This document shows, in pieces, positions 41,866 through 50,166 of a DNA stretch of 64,000 bases; position 1 is the first letter of the stretch; the number at the start of each line of letters is the position of its first letter. The position numbers were made by a program, and so were the translations under genes. Source of the stretch: an uncultured Clostridia bacterium. GTDB taxonomy: Bacteria; Bacillota; Clostridia; Christensenellales; UBA3700. The stretch is taken from the NCBI GenBank assembly GCA_948471525.1, contig CAOKSY010000004.1, positions 74,373 through 138,372 on the forward strand. Reading direction: 5' to 3'. The notes under the pieces were generated by a model. The model saw only the letters and a list, made by a program, of their open reading frames with translations. It made no database searches and had not been told where the DNA came from.

Positions 41866-43545
41866 ATGGCAAAGATTAAAAAAGTTAGCGCCGAGACCAA
41901 GGCGGCGATACGAAGAAAATCCGCCTACACATTGCCGAATAACCCAACGGATTCGGGCTACAAGGCAGACGATATACGAAGAGCCTTTTGGCAACCGATA
42001 GTAGATATATCTCAATCGGCAATAGCCGAGGTTGACCGTGTGGTAGAAGAGGTGAACGAAATCCTCGGACAAACCTCAACGGGCTACGATACCATAAGCA
42101 GTATAGGCGGCGAGTTCTATCATAGCACAAACGGATTCATCTTCACTTTTGCGGATAACGAGTTCACTATAACGGGCTACGAGGGCAATAGCGACAAGAT
42201 TGAACTTCCCTCGGAAGTTCTTCTCGAAGGCAACAAATATCCCGTTGTGGCGGTTGCAAGTGGGGCTTTCGTCAATCTTTCTACCGTCCTCATCACAAAG
42301 GACTACAACATAGAAGAAGGGGCTTTCCAAGGAAGCACGACCTTCGCTGTTCCCAAGGAACTTCTTGCAAAGTACAAAGACGCTTTAAGCGGCTTCACCG
42401 TCTACGGCTATGATACAATCACGAGCAACGCCGAGCGAGTAACGGCTCTTGAAACAAACAAACTCAATAAGGTTGTGGGAGAGAATAAACTCACAAGGGC
42501 TTATGTGATAAGTCCTACCGGGGCGCAACTCACAAAGGAAATCACTTCCGAGCCTTCCGAGGGCAAGATTGCCGAATATCGTTCCGGTGGAAGAATGGGC
42601 GTAGGGAATCCTACGGCTGACGATGACGCCACTCCGAAAAAGTTGGTGTATGACGAGTTGGCAAAGAGAGCGGCATATATCGAGTATTCCATAGACCCGA
42701 CCACTTTCATTATCACGCTTGAACTCAAAAACTTTGAGGGCAAGGTGCTTGACTCAAAAAGCGTTGACCTTCCTCTCGAAACTATGATTATCGGAGCGTG
42801 GTACGATGAAGGCACGGTCTATCTCAAAGTCAAAGGCGAAGAAGAGCCTCTTGCGGTGGATATATCCGACCTCATCTCCGGGCTTGTCAATGAGACTACC
42901 TTCAACGAGCAAGTGGCGAGAATGGATAGGCGAATCGACCTCACGAATCAAGACGTATCTTCAATCCGCAACGAGATTGATATTGCCGGGGTATTTGGCT
43001 TCGGAGCGTTCTATGCACAAGAGGCGGAAGGGGCGAGAAACTTTATCGGTGGAGGCTCTATTGACCGAGCCTTAAAAAAGCGTCCTACGGGCTTGCAAGT
43101 CTCTCTCGATGACAATTATATTCTCTCCGTAAAACTCACAAACCCCAAGGGGGAGACGCTTGTAGAGGATTCGGTGGACTTCCCCGTAGAGAGTCTCGTT
43201 ATGAATGGCTCTTATGATAACGGCGTATTGACATTGACCCTTAAAAACGGCAATAAAATCCCTATCGATATTACAAGCCTCATAAGCGGTCTTGTGGCAA
43301 ATAGCAGAAAGATAAACGGAAAGCCTTTATCTTCCGATATAACCCTCTCCGCTTCCGATATAGGGGCATACGAAAAGGGAGAGACGGATTCAAAAGTGGC
43401 AAAGGTCAAGACAGACCTTCAAGCAGAGATAGAAGAAGCGAAGGCGGTTGGCTATGCTCTGGAATCGGAAAAGACAAGGGGTGTAATCAAGGGAAGTTCT
43501 CTTGACAAGCGCCTTGCGAAAATAGAAAAATCATTAAACATTTAA
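41866..43545 (+). CDS. Phage tail-fibre / baseplate-type protein
   Basis: The 559-aa protein has an N-terminal helical part with FWQPIVDISQSAIAEVDRVV (about residues 40-59). A leucine-rich-like strand block follows, then two similar beta segments (GAWYDEGTVYLKVKGEEEPL and GSYDNGVLTLTLKNGNKIPI), and RKINGKPLSSDITLSASDIG near residues 483-502, a repeat common in phage tail fibres. A coiled-coil end (about 508-559) follows. It is 17 nt upstream of the DGR target gene. It probably presents or connects the variable receptor-binding protein on a virion. Confidence 0.75.
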   Translation: MAKIKKVSAETKAAIRRKSAYTLPNNPTDSGYKADDIRRAFWQPIVDISQSAIAEVDRVVEEVNEILGQTSTGYDTISSIGGEFYHSTNGFIFTFADNEFTITGYEGNSDKIELPSEVLLEGNKYPVVAVASGAFVNLSTVLITKDYNIEEGAFQGSTTFAVPKELLAKYKDALSGFTVYGYDTITSNAERVTALETNKLNKVVGENKLTRAYVISPTGAQLTKEITSEPSEGKIAEYRSGGRMGVGNPTADDDATPKKLVYDELAKRAAYIEYSIDPTTFIITLELKNFEGKVLDSKSVDLPLETMIIGAWYDEGTVYLKVKGEEEPLAVDISDLISGLVNETTFNEQVARMDRRIDLTNQDVSSIRNEIDIAGVFGFGAFYAQEAEGARNFIGGGSIDRALKKRPTGLQVSLDDNYILSVKLTNPKGETLVEDSVDFPVESLVMNGSYDNGVLTLTLKNGNKIPIDITSLISGLVANSRKINGKPLSSDITLSASDIGAYEKGETDSKVAKVKTDLQAEIEEAKAVGYALESEKTRGVIKGSSLDKRLAKIEKSLNI

Positions 43546-43562
43546 TAGGAGGATAAAAAACT

Positions 43563-44648
43563 ATGGTATTGGAAAAAGCAAGAATCTACGGAGTGGACGG
43601 GGTAGGACAATCAAGCCCTTCGCTCACGAGAACGGACGCCGCCGAGGGAATGACCTTCACGAAGGGCGCAAGCGAAATCAAAAGCGACTTCGACAAGTGC
43701 TTCCCTTGGAGCGATATGCACGAAGTGGTTGACGAGGCTGGCAATGTATTCATCTACATTCCCAAGTTCTATTCCAAAATCACGAAAAACGCAAACGGTA
43801 CTTACAAGCACCAAATATCGGGCTTCCGCTATGAGGGCTTCTCTACGCTTTTCGTGGACGGAAAAGGCAACGAGATTGACTATGTTTTGGTCGGCAAATA
43901 TGAGGCAAGCGGAAGTTCGACAAAGGCAGAATCGAAGAGCGGAAAGACTTGCCTTGTCAATATCACGCTTCCGCAAATGAGAACGGCTTGCAAGGCGCAA
44001 GGCGAGGGGTATCAACAATATGACTTCCTCATTGACGCTATCATCAAGGAATTGTTCCTCATTGAGTTTGCGACTACGAATAGTCAATCCATTATGAGAG
44101 GCTGGACGGACGGAAACTCGGCGGCGCTTCAAACGGGGCATACCGACAATGTAAAGACTCCCTCCGGGTCTTGGAACACAAATCACGAGGAAGGCGATAC
44201 TGCTTGCAATACGGACGGACACCACGCTTGCAAGTATAGGGGAATCGAAAATCCTTGGGGTAATGTGTGGAAGTGGGTTGACGGTATAACCTTTTCGGGG
44301 AATAAAGTCTATATTTGCCTTGACCCTACGAAGTACAAGAGCGAGGACACGAATCCTCCGTATGTCTATATGGGTGATAGAGCCGCTAATTCCGAGGGTT
44401 GGTGTAAGGCTATTGAGCATTTCGATAAGTTTCCTCTTTTGGGTTACACAAAAGAGGTCGGCGGAAGCGAGGGCGGCTATTATTGCGATTATTATTGGAG
44501 AGGGAGTGGCAATGGTGGTACTGTGCTGGATGTCGGTGGGGCTTGGTACAGCGGGTCGTATGCCGGTCTTTGGTGTTGGAACGGTGGCAATTCTGCTTCT
44601 ACGGCGTACTCGAGTATCGGCGGTCGCCTTTGCTACAAGCCTCTTTGA
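43563..44648 (+). CDS. DGR variable protein, C-type-lectin-like fold
   Basis: The 361-aa protein has MVLEKARIYGVDGV at the N-terminus and a C-terminal domain of the formylglycine-generating-enzyme/C-type-lectin type seen in DGR targets: RGIENPWGNVWKWVDGI near residues 222-238, WCKAIEHFDKFP, then the variable segment of about residues 320-356 (VLDVGGAWYSGSYAGLWCW...) and the end SSIGGRLCYKPL. Variable positions are Asn codons (AAC/AAT) in the template copy. The protein likely binds host receptors, and the DGR alters its ligand surface. RBS GGAGG. The VR lies at 44521-44631, 15 nt before the stop codon. Confidence 0.9.
   Translation: MVLEKARIYGVDGVGQSSPSLTRTDAAEGMTFTKGASEIKSDFDKCFPWSDMHEVVDEAGNVFIYIPKFYSKITKNANGTYKHQISGFRYEGFSTLFVDGKGNEIDYVLVGKYEASGSSTKAESKSGKTCLVNITLPQMRTACKAQGEGYQQYDFLIDAIIKELFLIEFATTNSQSIMRGWTDGNSAALQTGHTDNVKTPSGSWNTNHEEGDTACNTDGHHACKYRGIENPWGNVWKWVDGITFSGNKVYICLDPTKYKSEDTNPPYVYMGDRAANSEGWCKAIEHFDKFPLLGYTKEVGGSEGGYYCDYYWRGSGNGGTVLDVGGAWYSGSYAGLWCWNGGNSASTAYSSIGGRLCYKPL
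44521..44631 (+). repeat. DGR variable repeat (VR)
   Basis: This 111-bp segment aligns without gaps to the TR at 44717-44827 (offset 196). I count 12 differences: A to G seven times, A to T three times and A to C twice, and each is an A in TR. No other substitution occurs. Similarity ends at GGCGGTCGC-N-TTT, the GC-rich 3' block expected to act as the initiation site of mutagenic homing. Confidence 0.93.
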
Positions 44649-44659
44649 GAGAGGGATTC

Positions 44660-44681
44660 AAAGGGAGACCCCTCTCCCTTT
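44660..44681 (+). promoter_or_regulatory. Hairpin downstream of VR
   Basis: AAAGGGAGA-CCCC-TCTCCCTTT is a perfect 9-bp stem with a 4-nt loop, 11 nt after the target gene stop and 28 nt after the VR. In the Bordetella phage BPP-1 DGR a GC-rich hairpin of about 8 bp with a 4-nt loop just past VR is needed for efficient homing. This one has the same place and form. It has no U-tract, so it is not a simple terminator. Confidence 0.75.
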
Positions 44682-44716
44682 GGTATGTAAATAAATAATA
44701 GGGTCTTGTGTGCAGC

Positions 44717-44827
44717 CTGTGCTGAATGTCGGTGGGAATTGGAACAACGGGTCGAATGCCGGTCTTTGGTATTGGAACGGTAACAATTCTGCTTCTACGG
44801 CGAACTCGAATATCGGCGGTCGCATTT
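44717..44827 (+). repeat. DGR template repeat (TR)
   Basis: The invariant 111-bp template is rich in AAC/AAT codons at the positions that vary in VR. It lies in non-coding DNA between the target gene and the reverse transcriptase, the classic order VR-TR-RT. In the same reading frame it would encode Asn at variable sites. Flanking bases 44828-44941 are non-coding and may belong to the TR RNA. Confidence 0.93.
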
Positions 44828-44941
44828 TAATCGAAAAAATTATGTAGCACGCATATCCCTTGGCTCTTGCCAAAAAACACTCCGTAAAGAGGACGGTTTA
44901 GTAGGTCGCTCGAAATACCGTGAGGAGATTAAAAGGATTTT

Positions 44942-46042
44942 ATGAAGCGAATCGGTCATTTATACGAAAAAATGTGTGATATAGCCTTGATTAAACTTGC
45001 CATTCACAAGGCGGCGCAAGGAAAGACTCAAAAGTATTACATAAGAAAGGTGCTTGCCAGAATTGATGAGTACGCTTTAAGAATACAAGATATGCTCGTC
45101 AATGAGACCGTATCTTTGAGTCCGAATAGACAAATTGAGATATATGACCGGTCTTGCTCAAAGACAAGAACGATAACCGTGCCGAAGTTCTTCCCCGGCC
45201 AAATCCTTCATTGGGTTTTAATGCTCGTGATAGAGCCTATCATTCAAAAAGGTATGTATAGGTATAGTTGCGGAAGCGTTCCCGGAAGGGGAGGAATGGA
45301 GGCGAAGAAGTTTGTCGAGAGAGCCTTGAAGGACGAGAAGGTGAGGTATGTGGCGAAGTTGGATATATCCAAATTCTTCAATAGTGTGAAGCCCAAATAT
45401 CTTCTTCCTATGTTCGAGAGGAAAATCAAAGACAAGCGAGTTATCGGTTTGATAGGAAAAATCTTGGAGAATGGCGGAGATTGCCTTCCTATCGGATATT
45501 ACACCTCGCAATGGTTTAGCAATTTCTTCTTGGAGAGATTCGACCATTTTGTGAAGGAGGAACTTGGTATTAAGTATTACGTCCGATATGTAGACGATAT
45601 GGTTTTACTTGATACCAACAAAAGAAAACTTCGTAAAGCAATCGCCCGAATGGAGGCATACCTCAACGAGATAGGGCTTCACTTGAAGCCGAATTATCAG
45701 ATATGGAAGGTGAATAGCCGACCTATCGACTTTGTGGGGTTTCGCTTCTACAAAGAGAAGGTGGTGCTTCGGAAGAAAATCTTTTTTCGATTGTGCCGAA
45801 GAGTGAGGAATGCTAAGAAGGCTGGCTACATAACGGTCTCGCAAGCGAGAGGCTTGCTTTCCTTGCTTGGTTGGCTCACTCATATAAACGGTTGGAAATT
45901 CTACCGGGAGAAAATCTATCCACTCGCTCCCAAGTGGAAACTCAAAAAAATCGTAAGCAATTATGCCAAAAAAATTATGGAGGTAATTAAAAATGGTATT
46001 CAGCAAAAAGAAGTGGTTGGAATCTGCCAACAAGCAAGTTGA
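44942..46042 (+). CDS. DGR reverse transcriptase
   Basis: The 366-aa protein carries the reverse-transcriptase domains in order: KFFPGQILHWVLMLVIEP (about residues 80-97), KLDISKFFNSVKPKYL (the first catalytic Asp), LPIGYYTSQWFSNFFLERFD, and the active-site box YVDD at 216-219 in VRYVDDMVLL. No maturase, endonuclease or integrase domain is present, as in DGR enzymes that copy the TR RNA with adenine mutagenesis. RBS AAAAGG. The 3' end overlaps the next small ORF by 50 nt. Confidence 0.93.
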   Translation: MKRIGHLYEKMCDIALIKLAIHKAAQGKTQKYYIRKVLARIDEYALRIQDMLVNETVSLSPNRQIEIYDRSCSKTRTITVPKFFPGQILHWVLMLVIEPIIQKGMYRYSCGSVPGRGGMEAKKFVERALKDEKVRYVAKLDISKFFNSVKPKYLLPMFERKIKDKRVIGLIGKILENGGDCLPIGYYTSQWFSNFFLERFDHFVKEELGIKYYVRYVDDMVLLDTNKRKLRKAIARMEAYLNEIGLHLKPNYQIWKVNSRPIDFVGFRFYKEKVVLRKKIFFRLCRRVRNAKKAGYITVSQARGLLSLLGWLTHINGWKFYREKIYPLAPKWKLKKIVSNYAKKIMEVIKNGIQQKEVVGICQQAS

Positions 46043-46172
46043 GGAAGGCTTCCTCTCTACAAAAGAGGTGAATGACGCACTCGAAATCTGGGTAAATGAC
46101 CTTGACGGAAAAAGCAAGGCGGAAATCGAAGCAAGCGGCAATCACAACCTCAATCCGGAGTGGTTTGAATAA
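45993..46172 (+). CDS. Small charged protein after the DGR RT
   Basis: This 59-aa ORF starts inside the reverse transcriptase 3' end with a good RBS (GGAGG, 9 nt upstream) and encodes a helical, charged protein (KKKWLESANKQVEEGFLSTKEV). It ends in TAATG, overlapping the next start by one base. No family is recognised. It might be a DGR accessory, because a normal Avd gene is lacking, or an unrelated virion protein. Confidence 0.55.
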   Translation: MVFSKKKWLESANKQVEEGFLSTKEVNDALEIWVNDLDGKSKAEIEASGNHNLNPEWFE

Positions 46173-46327
46173 TGAGAATCACGGTGGAAAATATATGCCA
46201 AATCTGCGAGAAGGAGGGGTGTCAAGAGCCTTGTGATAAGTATTATGACCTTATCGAAGGTAAAGAGATTCCTCCCTCGGACTTTGGTATTGTCGATGAA
46301 AAGGAGAAAAACGATGACAAAATCTAA
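46172..46327 (+). CDS. Small cysteine-containing protein
   Basis: A 51-aa ORF coupled to the previous stop (TAATG). The N-terminus has four cysteines in CQICEKEGCQEPC, which could bind zinc, followed by an acidic tail. It overlaps the next gene by 14 nt. Overlaps on both sides suggest a real phage gene; its function is unknown. Confidence 0.5.
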   Translation: MRITVENICQICEKEGCQEPCDKYYDLIEGKEIPPSDFGIVDEKEKNDDKI

Positions 46328-46886
46328 AAGGGTATTATTAACGCTTCTCATCTTCTTTGCTCTCGGAATCGGAGTGCTTCTCGTTGCGCTTCCGACCTCT
46401 TCCGTGGTATATGCCGCCGCCGAGACAGATGAGACCGTAGAGGCTACGGTGGAAGAGGAAAAGGGTTGGGGAGCGTGGGTAAAAGAGGAACTCGTTCCTT
46501 ATGCGGTTTTGGCTATAAGTGCGATAGGTACGATTATTATAGGTGTTTCGCCTATTCTCGCAAAAGTCAAAAAGGCAAGCGATAAATTCAAAGACGCCGC
46601 AAATGACGTGAACGGCACAAAGGAAAACGGCGAGAAGAGTATTCAAAAGATAGAATCTTTTGCAAAGGACGCCGAGGCAAAATTGCAAGGAATAGCCGAT
46701 GACTTCTCTCAAAGAGTAAAAGACTTTGATGAAAGGTTGACTCGAATCGAGCAAGCCTCCGCAAATGCCGAGAAAATCACGAGAATCGGCTTCGGCAATA
46801 TGGAAGAACTCGTCAAGAATGGGTATGCCGCCGAAATCGAGAAGGTAGGTAAAAATGGAAAAGACCAAGAAGCAACCGAATCTTAA
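46314..46886 (+). CDS. Phage membrane protein with coiled coil
   Basis: The 190-aa product starts at ATG 46314 behind AAGGAG; an upstream in-frame start is less likely. It has a signal-like helix (about residues 7-29, ending VYAAAE), a second membrane helix (about 57-79, YAVLAISAIGTIIIGVSPIL) and a long helical region (about 80-190). It could be a holin-like or virion membrane protein. The 3' end overlaps the next gene by 32 nt. Confidence 0.5.
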   Translation: MTKSKRVLLTLLIFFALGIGVLLVALPTSSVVYAAAETDETVEATVEEEKGWGAWVKEELVPYAVLAISAIGTIIIGVSPILAKVKKASDKFKDAANDVNGTKENGEKSIQKIESFAKDAEAKLQGIADDFSQRVKDFDERLTRIEQASANAEKITRIGFGNMEELVKNGYAAEIEKVGKNGKDQEATES

Positions 46887-47307
46887 ACTTCGGCTCGTGT
46901 TCCTCTACATAGGGAGTTTTATCGTCTCGATAGCACCTCTTCTCGTTATCTTGATTATTCGTTGGGATAATTACACCAAAACTCCCGGCGATACGGTCAA
47001 ACTTTGCGTAGGCGGAGTATTGTGCCTATTCTTCGTTTTTTTGAAAGTTATAGGCAAATTGCAAATGCCGAGAAGAATTGTATTGTTCGGTATCGTTTTT
47101 GTTATGGCATACTTATTACAAGCACTAATGAACGATTTGATTCTATTGAGCGGAATGGCACTTGCCGGAGAAGTTCTCGATATGCTTTTCTTCCAATACT
47201 TTATCAAGAAAACGAAAGAGAAAATTCTCATCGAAAAAACGGCTGACGCAACAACTTCCAAGGTCGAAGAAGTGCTAAAAAAATATGTCGGTAACGGGAG
47301 GGTATAA
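46855..47307 (+). CDS. Small multi-pass membrane protein
   Basis: The 150-aa protein has three to four hydrophobic segments (about residues 13-36, 47-66, 73-93, 98-112) and a basic C-terminal tail (KKTKEKILIEKTAD...). Size and topology would suit a holin, but no holin family is recognised. It overlaps both neighbours (32 nt upstream; TAATG with the next gene). Confidence 0.5.
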   Translation: MEKTKKQPNLKLRLVFLYIGSFIVSIAPLLVILIIRWDNYTKTPGDTVKLCVGGVLCLFFVFLKVIGKLQMPRRIVLFGIVFVMAYLLQALMNDLILLSGMALAGEVLDMLFFQYFIKKTKEKILIEKTADATTSKVEEVLKKYVGNGRV

Positions 47308-48188
47308 TGAACGAAAAAATAAGAGACTTTTTCAAACAAAATATCGGTTATTTCATCGTGGCTCTCGTCTCGATTGTGTATATCGCTACGGCTTTTATTA
47401 CGGTTGACGAGACGGGGAAAACAATAGGCGAGATTATAGCCGATACCGCCGTAGTATTCTTTCTCGGCTTGTTTATCAATAGGGTGTTTGACCTTCAAGG
47501 AATGATGAACGGAGACCGAGACGAGAGGGTGCAAATGGCGATAGTAACGCACGGAGAGACGGTAGTGAAAATCTCTCCGTATATCGATAGGCTCGATGAG
47601 TGGTGCAAACTCAAAAACGAGGAGAATCTCAAAGTTCAAAGGACGAGGGTGCTGGCTTCCGAAGGTATGCGATATGAGGACTACTTCAATGAGGACGGGT
47701 CGGCAAAGGACTTTAAGCCAGACGAAGAAAAACTCAAAAACAAAACTCTTCGCAAGACCGAGAAAGCGAGAATCCGGTGCTTCAAAAAAGCACTTCACCT
47801 CAAACTCACTCCTATTACCGCCGGGGCTTTGACGAGCGAAGGTGGCAAGAAGCAAGACCCTTACAACTTCGGAAGAACGAAGGGGCAATATGAGACCCAA
47901 ACAAGCGTGAGGGATATAATCACAAAGATTTGCATTGCCGGTATATTCGGCTATTACGGCGTGAGACTTATACAAGACTTCAATTATGCGACCTTGATTT
48001 GGAATGGCTTGCAAGTGGCAATTTTCCTCATTATGGGTTGTATCAAAATGTATAACTCGTTTATGTTTGTAACCGGTGAATATCGGACGAGGATAGTCAA
48101 TAAAACAAATAACCTCGAAATGTTCCATAACTACATTCAATCGCTTCCAAAAGAGGAAGTAAAGACGGAGGTCGAAGATGAGCAATAA
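47307..48188 (+). CDS. Membrane protein of the phage module
   Basis: The 293-aa protein has two N-terminal helices (about residues 13-33 and 41-60), a charged central region, and two helices near 212-250, probably with both ends inside. It has no recognised domain. One-base overlap with the previous gene and 11 nt with the next place it in the same operon. A role in virion assembly or membrane penetration is possible but not shown. Confidence 0.5.
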   Translation: MNEKIRDFFKQNIGYFIVALVSIVYIATAFITVDETGKTIGEIIADTAVVFFLGLFINRVFDLQGMMNGDRDERVQMAIVTHGETVVKISPYIDRLDEWCKLKNEENLKVQRTRVLASEGMRYEDYFNEDGSAKDFKPDEEKLKNKTLRKTEKARIRCFKKALHLKLTPITAGALTSEGGKKQDPYNFGRTKGQYETQTSVRDIITKICIAGIFGYYGVRLIQDFNYATLIWNGLQVAIFLIMGCIKMYNSFMFVTGEYRTRIVNKTNNLEMFHNYIQSLPKEEVKTEVEDEQ

Positions 48189-50157
48189 CACTTTAATTCC
48201 TTTGTGGAAACAACTCGGATATTCGAGCCAAGCGGAATATATTCAAGCACTCAATTCCAAGAAAGCCCCCACTTCGGCGGTGGGCGTTTCTCCTAAATTG
48301 CCTTCGCTTAACAATTACGCTTCCGCTATGAATCCTTCCATTGGAAAGATACCGAGTTTTGACAATTCGGCAATAAGAAAGAGTATGCTCGATAGTTCAA
48401 AGGTCGGAATTATCGGCGGAGGCGGCGTTCCCGGCGGTGTAACAAAAGAAGGGGTAATCATCGGAGGTAATTCTGGCAACCTCGAAAAAATGCCTACGAT
48501 TCTTCCGAGTAAGCCGAGCGGAACGACCGCTTCTTCAAATCCGTTCGATAAGTACCTTCAATTAACGAAGGGCAATCCGCAAACCCCGATTCAACAACCT
48601 ACGAGCAATCCGGCTCCGCTTGCTACGGAAACCGAGACCCAAGGAGGAAGGACGGACGCCGGCTCATATAACGGCACGAACGACTTCCTTGAAATGTTCA
48701 AGGAAAATTATGGGTACGATTATGACGGTAGCCCTTTGACGAGAAGAGAGGGAATGAGCGACAGCGTTTGGAATGTTCTCAAAAACCTTTACGGCTATTA
48801 TCAACAAGGTCTCAACGATGAAAGTCAAAAAGCCGCCGATGAAGAAAATCGTAATTCCTATTACGATTCGCAACTCGAATCATTGCTCGAACAATATAGA
48901 GCCTCGCAAGAGTCTCTCGATAAGAGCAAATCGCAAGCGCAACAAACGGCAAGTATCACGCTCGATAAGTTAAAGAAATACCTCCCGGCGCAAGTTAAGG
49001 CGCAAGGTCTCGGAGGGCTGGGGGTGAGCGAGACTTCGCAACTCCAAGCCTACAATAACTATGCGAATACTATGGGGAATATCGAGAGCGATTATCAAAC
49101 AAATAAAACCTCTCTCGATACCAACAAGACAAGTGCGACAAACGAACTTGAACAATATCGGCAAAACGCTTTACAAAGTATAGCCGACAAGTACAATGAA
49201 GCCGCCGCCTCCCGTAAAGAGTTAGCCGGAAGCACGAGCAAAAATATCTTCGAGGGAACGCAAGCGGATAACTACGAGACCTTGAAGGGAATCATCTCCG
49301 GGGCTTCGGACGAGACAACGGACGCACTCTTCCAACAAATTATGAGCGGAGATATTAACGAAGAGCAAAAGAATCTCCTCAAAATGCTTGCGACAAGCGT
49401 AGCCCAAGGCAATGTAACAAAGCGACAAGATTCTACCTACAATAACTATTTGAGTACGATTGCGAACTTAACGGATAGGTCGGTAGAATCCGCTTATGCG
49501 GCAATCGATAGGCTCGATATAACCGATGAACAAAAGGCGAAATTGAAGGCGCAAGTTGATAGTCGTGTATCGGTAAATCAAGAGCAATATCGCAAAGATA
49601 TGAGAAATGAGGTTTTAACATATCTTGATTCGTATGAGGGGGATTGGGAGAAAGCGAAGGATTACCTTGACGTCAATCGAGAATTTCTTACGGACGATGA
49701 TTATAAATTTCACTCCAATAGGATTGATAATGAACTCAAAGACCAACAAGACGCCGAGAAAAAATCGCAAGAGGAAAAAGACAAGCGTATTATTACGGGG
49801 CAAGAATCGTTTGAGTATAACGGGAAGTATTATCAAATCGGCTCTCGCCTTGATGATAACGCAAACGAGATTAAGCACAATAGAGACTTTACGGAGCAAC
49901 TTAAAAATTTGGGCTTCACTGACCCCTTCGATAAGAATATTCCTAACGGCACAACATTGACGGTAAAGAGCGACGCCTATGGCTCGAATGAGCATAATTG
50001 GAAGGATTGGGTAGGCAGAGTTGATATTACGGATTGGCGAAATTGGATTCCCGGATATAACATTTACAATCAAATAAATAACTGGGCAAACCTTGAAACG
50101 AGGACTTTAACATTTTACAATGGAAAATGGTATAGTTCATCGGAAGTAGGAAGATAA
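48178..50157 (+). CDS. Phage virion-type coiled-coil protein
   Basis: The 659-aa protein has a low-complexity Pro/Ser/Gly-rich N-terminal third (about residues 1-165). A long Gln/Ala/Glu-rich helical region follows (about 205-480, with LLEQYRASQESLDKSK, TNKTSLDTNKTSATNELEQY), which should form coiled coils, and a Trp-rich end (NWKDWVGRVDITDWRNWIPG). Such proteins commonly sit next to internal virion proteins in podovirus-like phages. The family is not recognised; it may be a scaffold or ejection-apparatus component. Confidence 0.5.
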   Translation: MSNNTLIPLWKQLGYSSQAEYIQALNSKKAPTSAVGVSPKLPSLNNYASAMNPSIGKIPSFDNSAIRKSMLDSSKVGIIGGGGVPGGVTKEGVIIGGNSGNLEKMPTILPSKPSGTTASSNPFDKYLQLTKGNPQTPIQQPTSNPAPLATETETQGGRTDAGSYNGTNDFLEMFKENYGYDYDGSPLTRREGMSDSVWNVLKNLYGYYQQGLNDESQKAADEENRNSYYDSQLESLLEQYRASQESLDKSKSQAQQTASITLDKLKKYLPAQVKAQGLGGLGVSETSQLQAYNNYANTMGNIESDYQTNKTSLDTNKTSATNELEQYRQNALQSIADKYNEAAASRKELAGSTSKNIFEGTQADNYETLKGIISGASDETTDALFQQIMSGDINEEQKNLLKMLATSVAQGNVTKRQDSTYNNYLSTIANLTDRSVESAYAAIDRLDITDEQKAKLKAQVDSRVSVNQEQYRKDMRNEVLTYLDSYEGDWEKAKDYLDVNREFLTDDDYKFHSNRIDNELKDQQDAEKKSQEEKDKRIITGQESFEYNGKYYQIGSRLDDNANEIKHNRDFTEQLKNLGFTDPFDKNIPNGTTLTVKSDAYGSNEHNWKDWVGRVDITDWRNWIPGYNIYNQINNWANLETRTLTFYNGKWYSSSEVGR

Positions 50158-50166
50158 GGAGCAAAT

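Noticed and set aside
44320..44694. Plus-strand ORF of 124 codons over the VR
   Set aside because: It is in another frame of the DGR target gene; the target frame has the lectin-type fold, RBS and stop.
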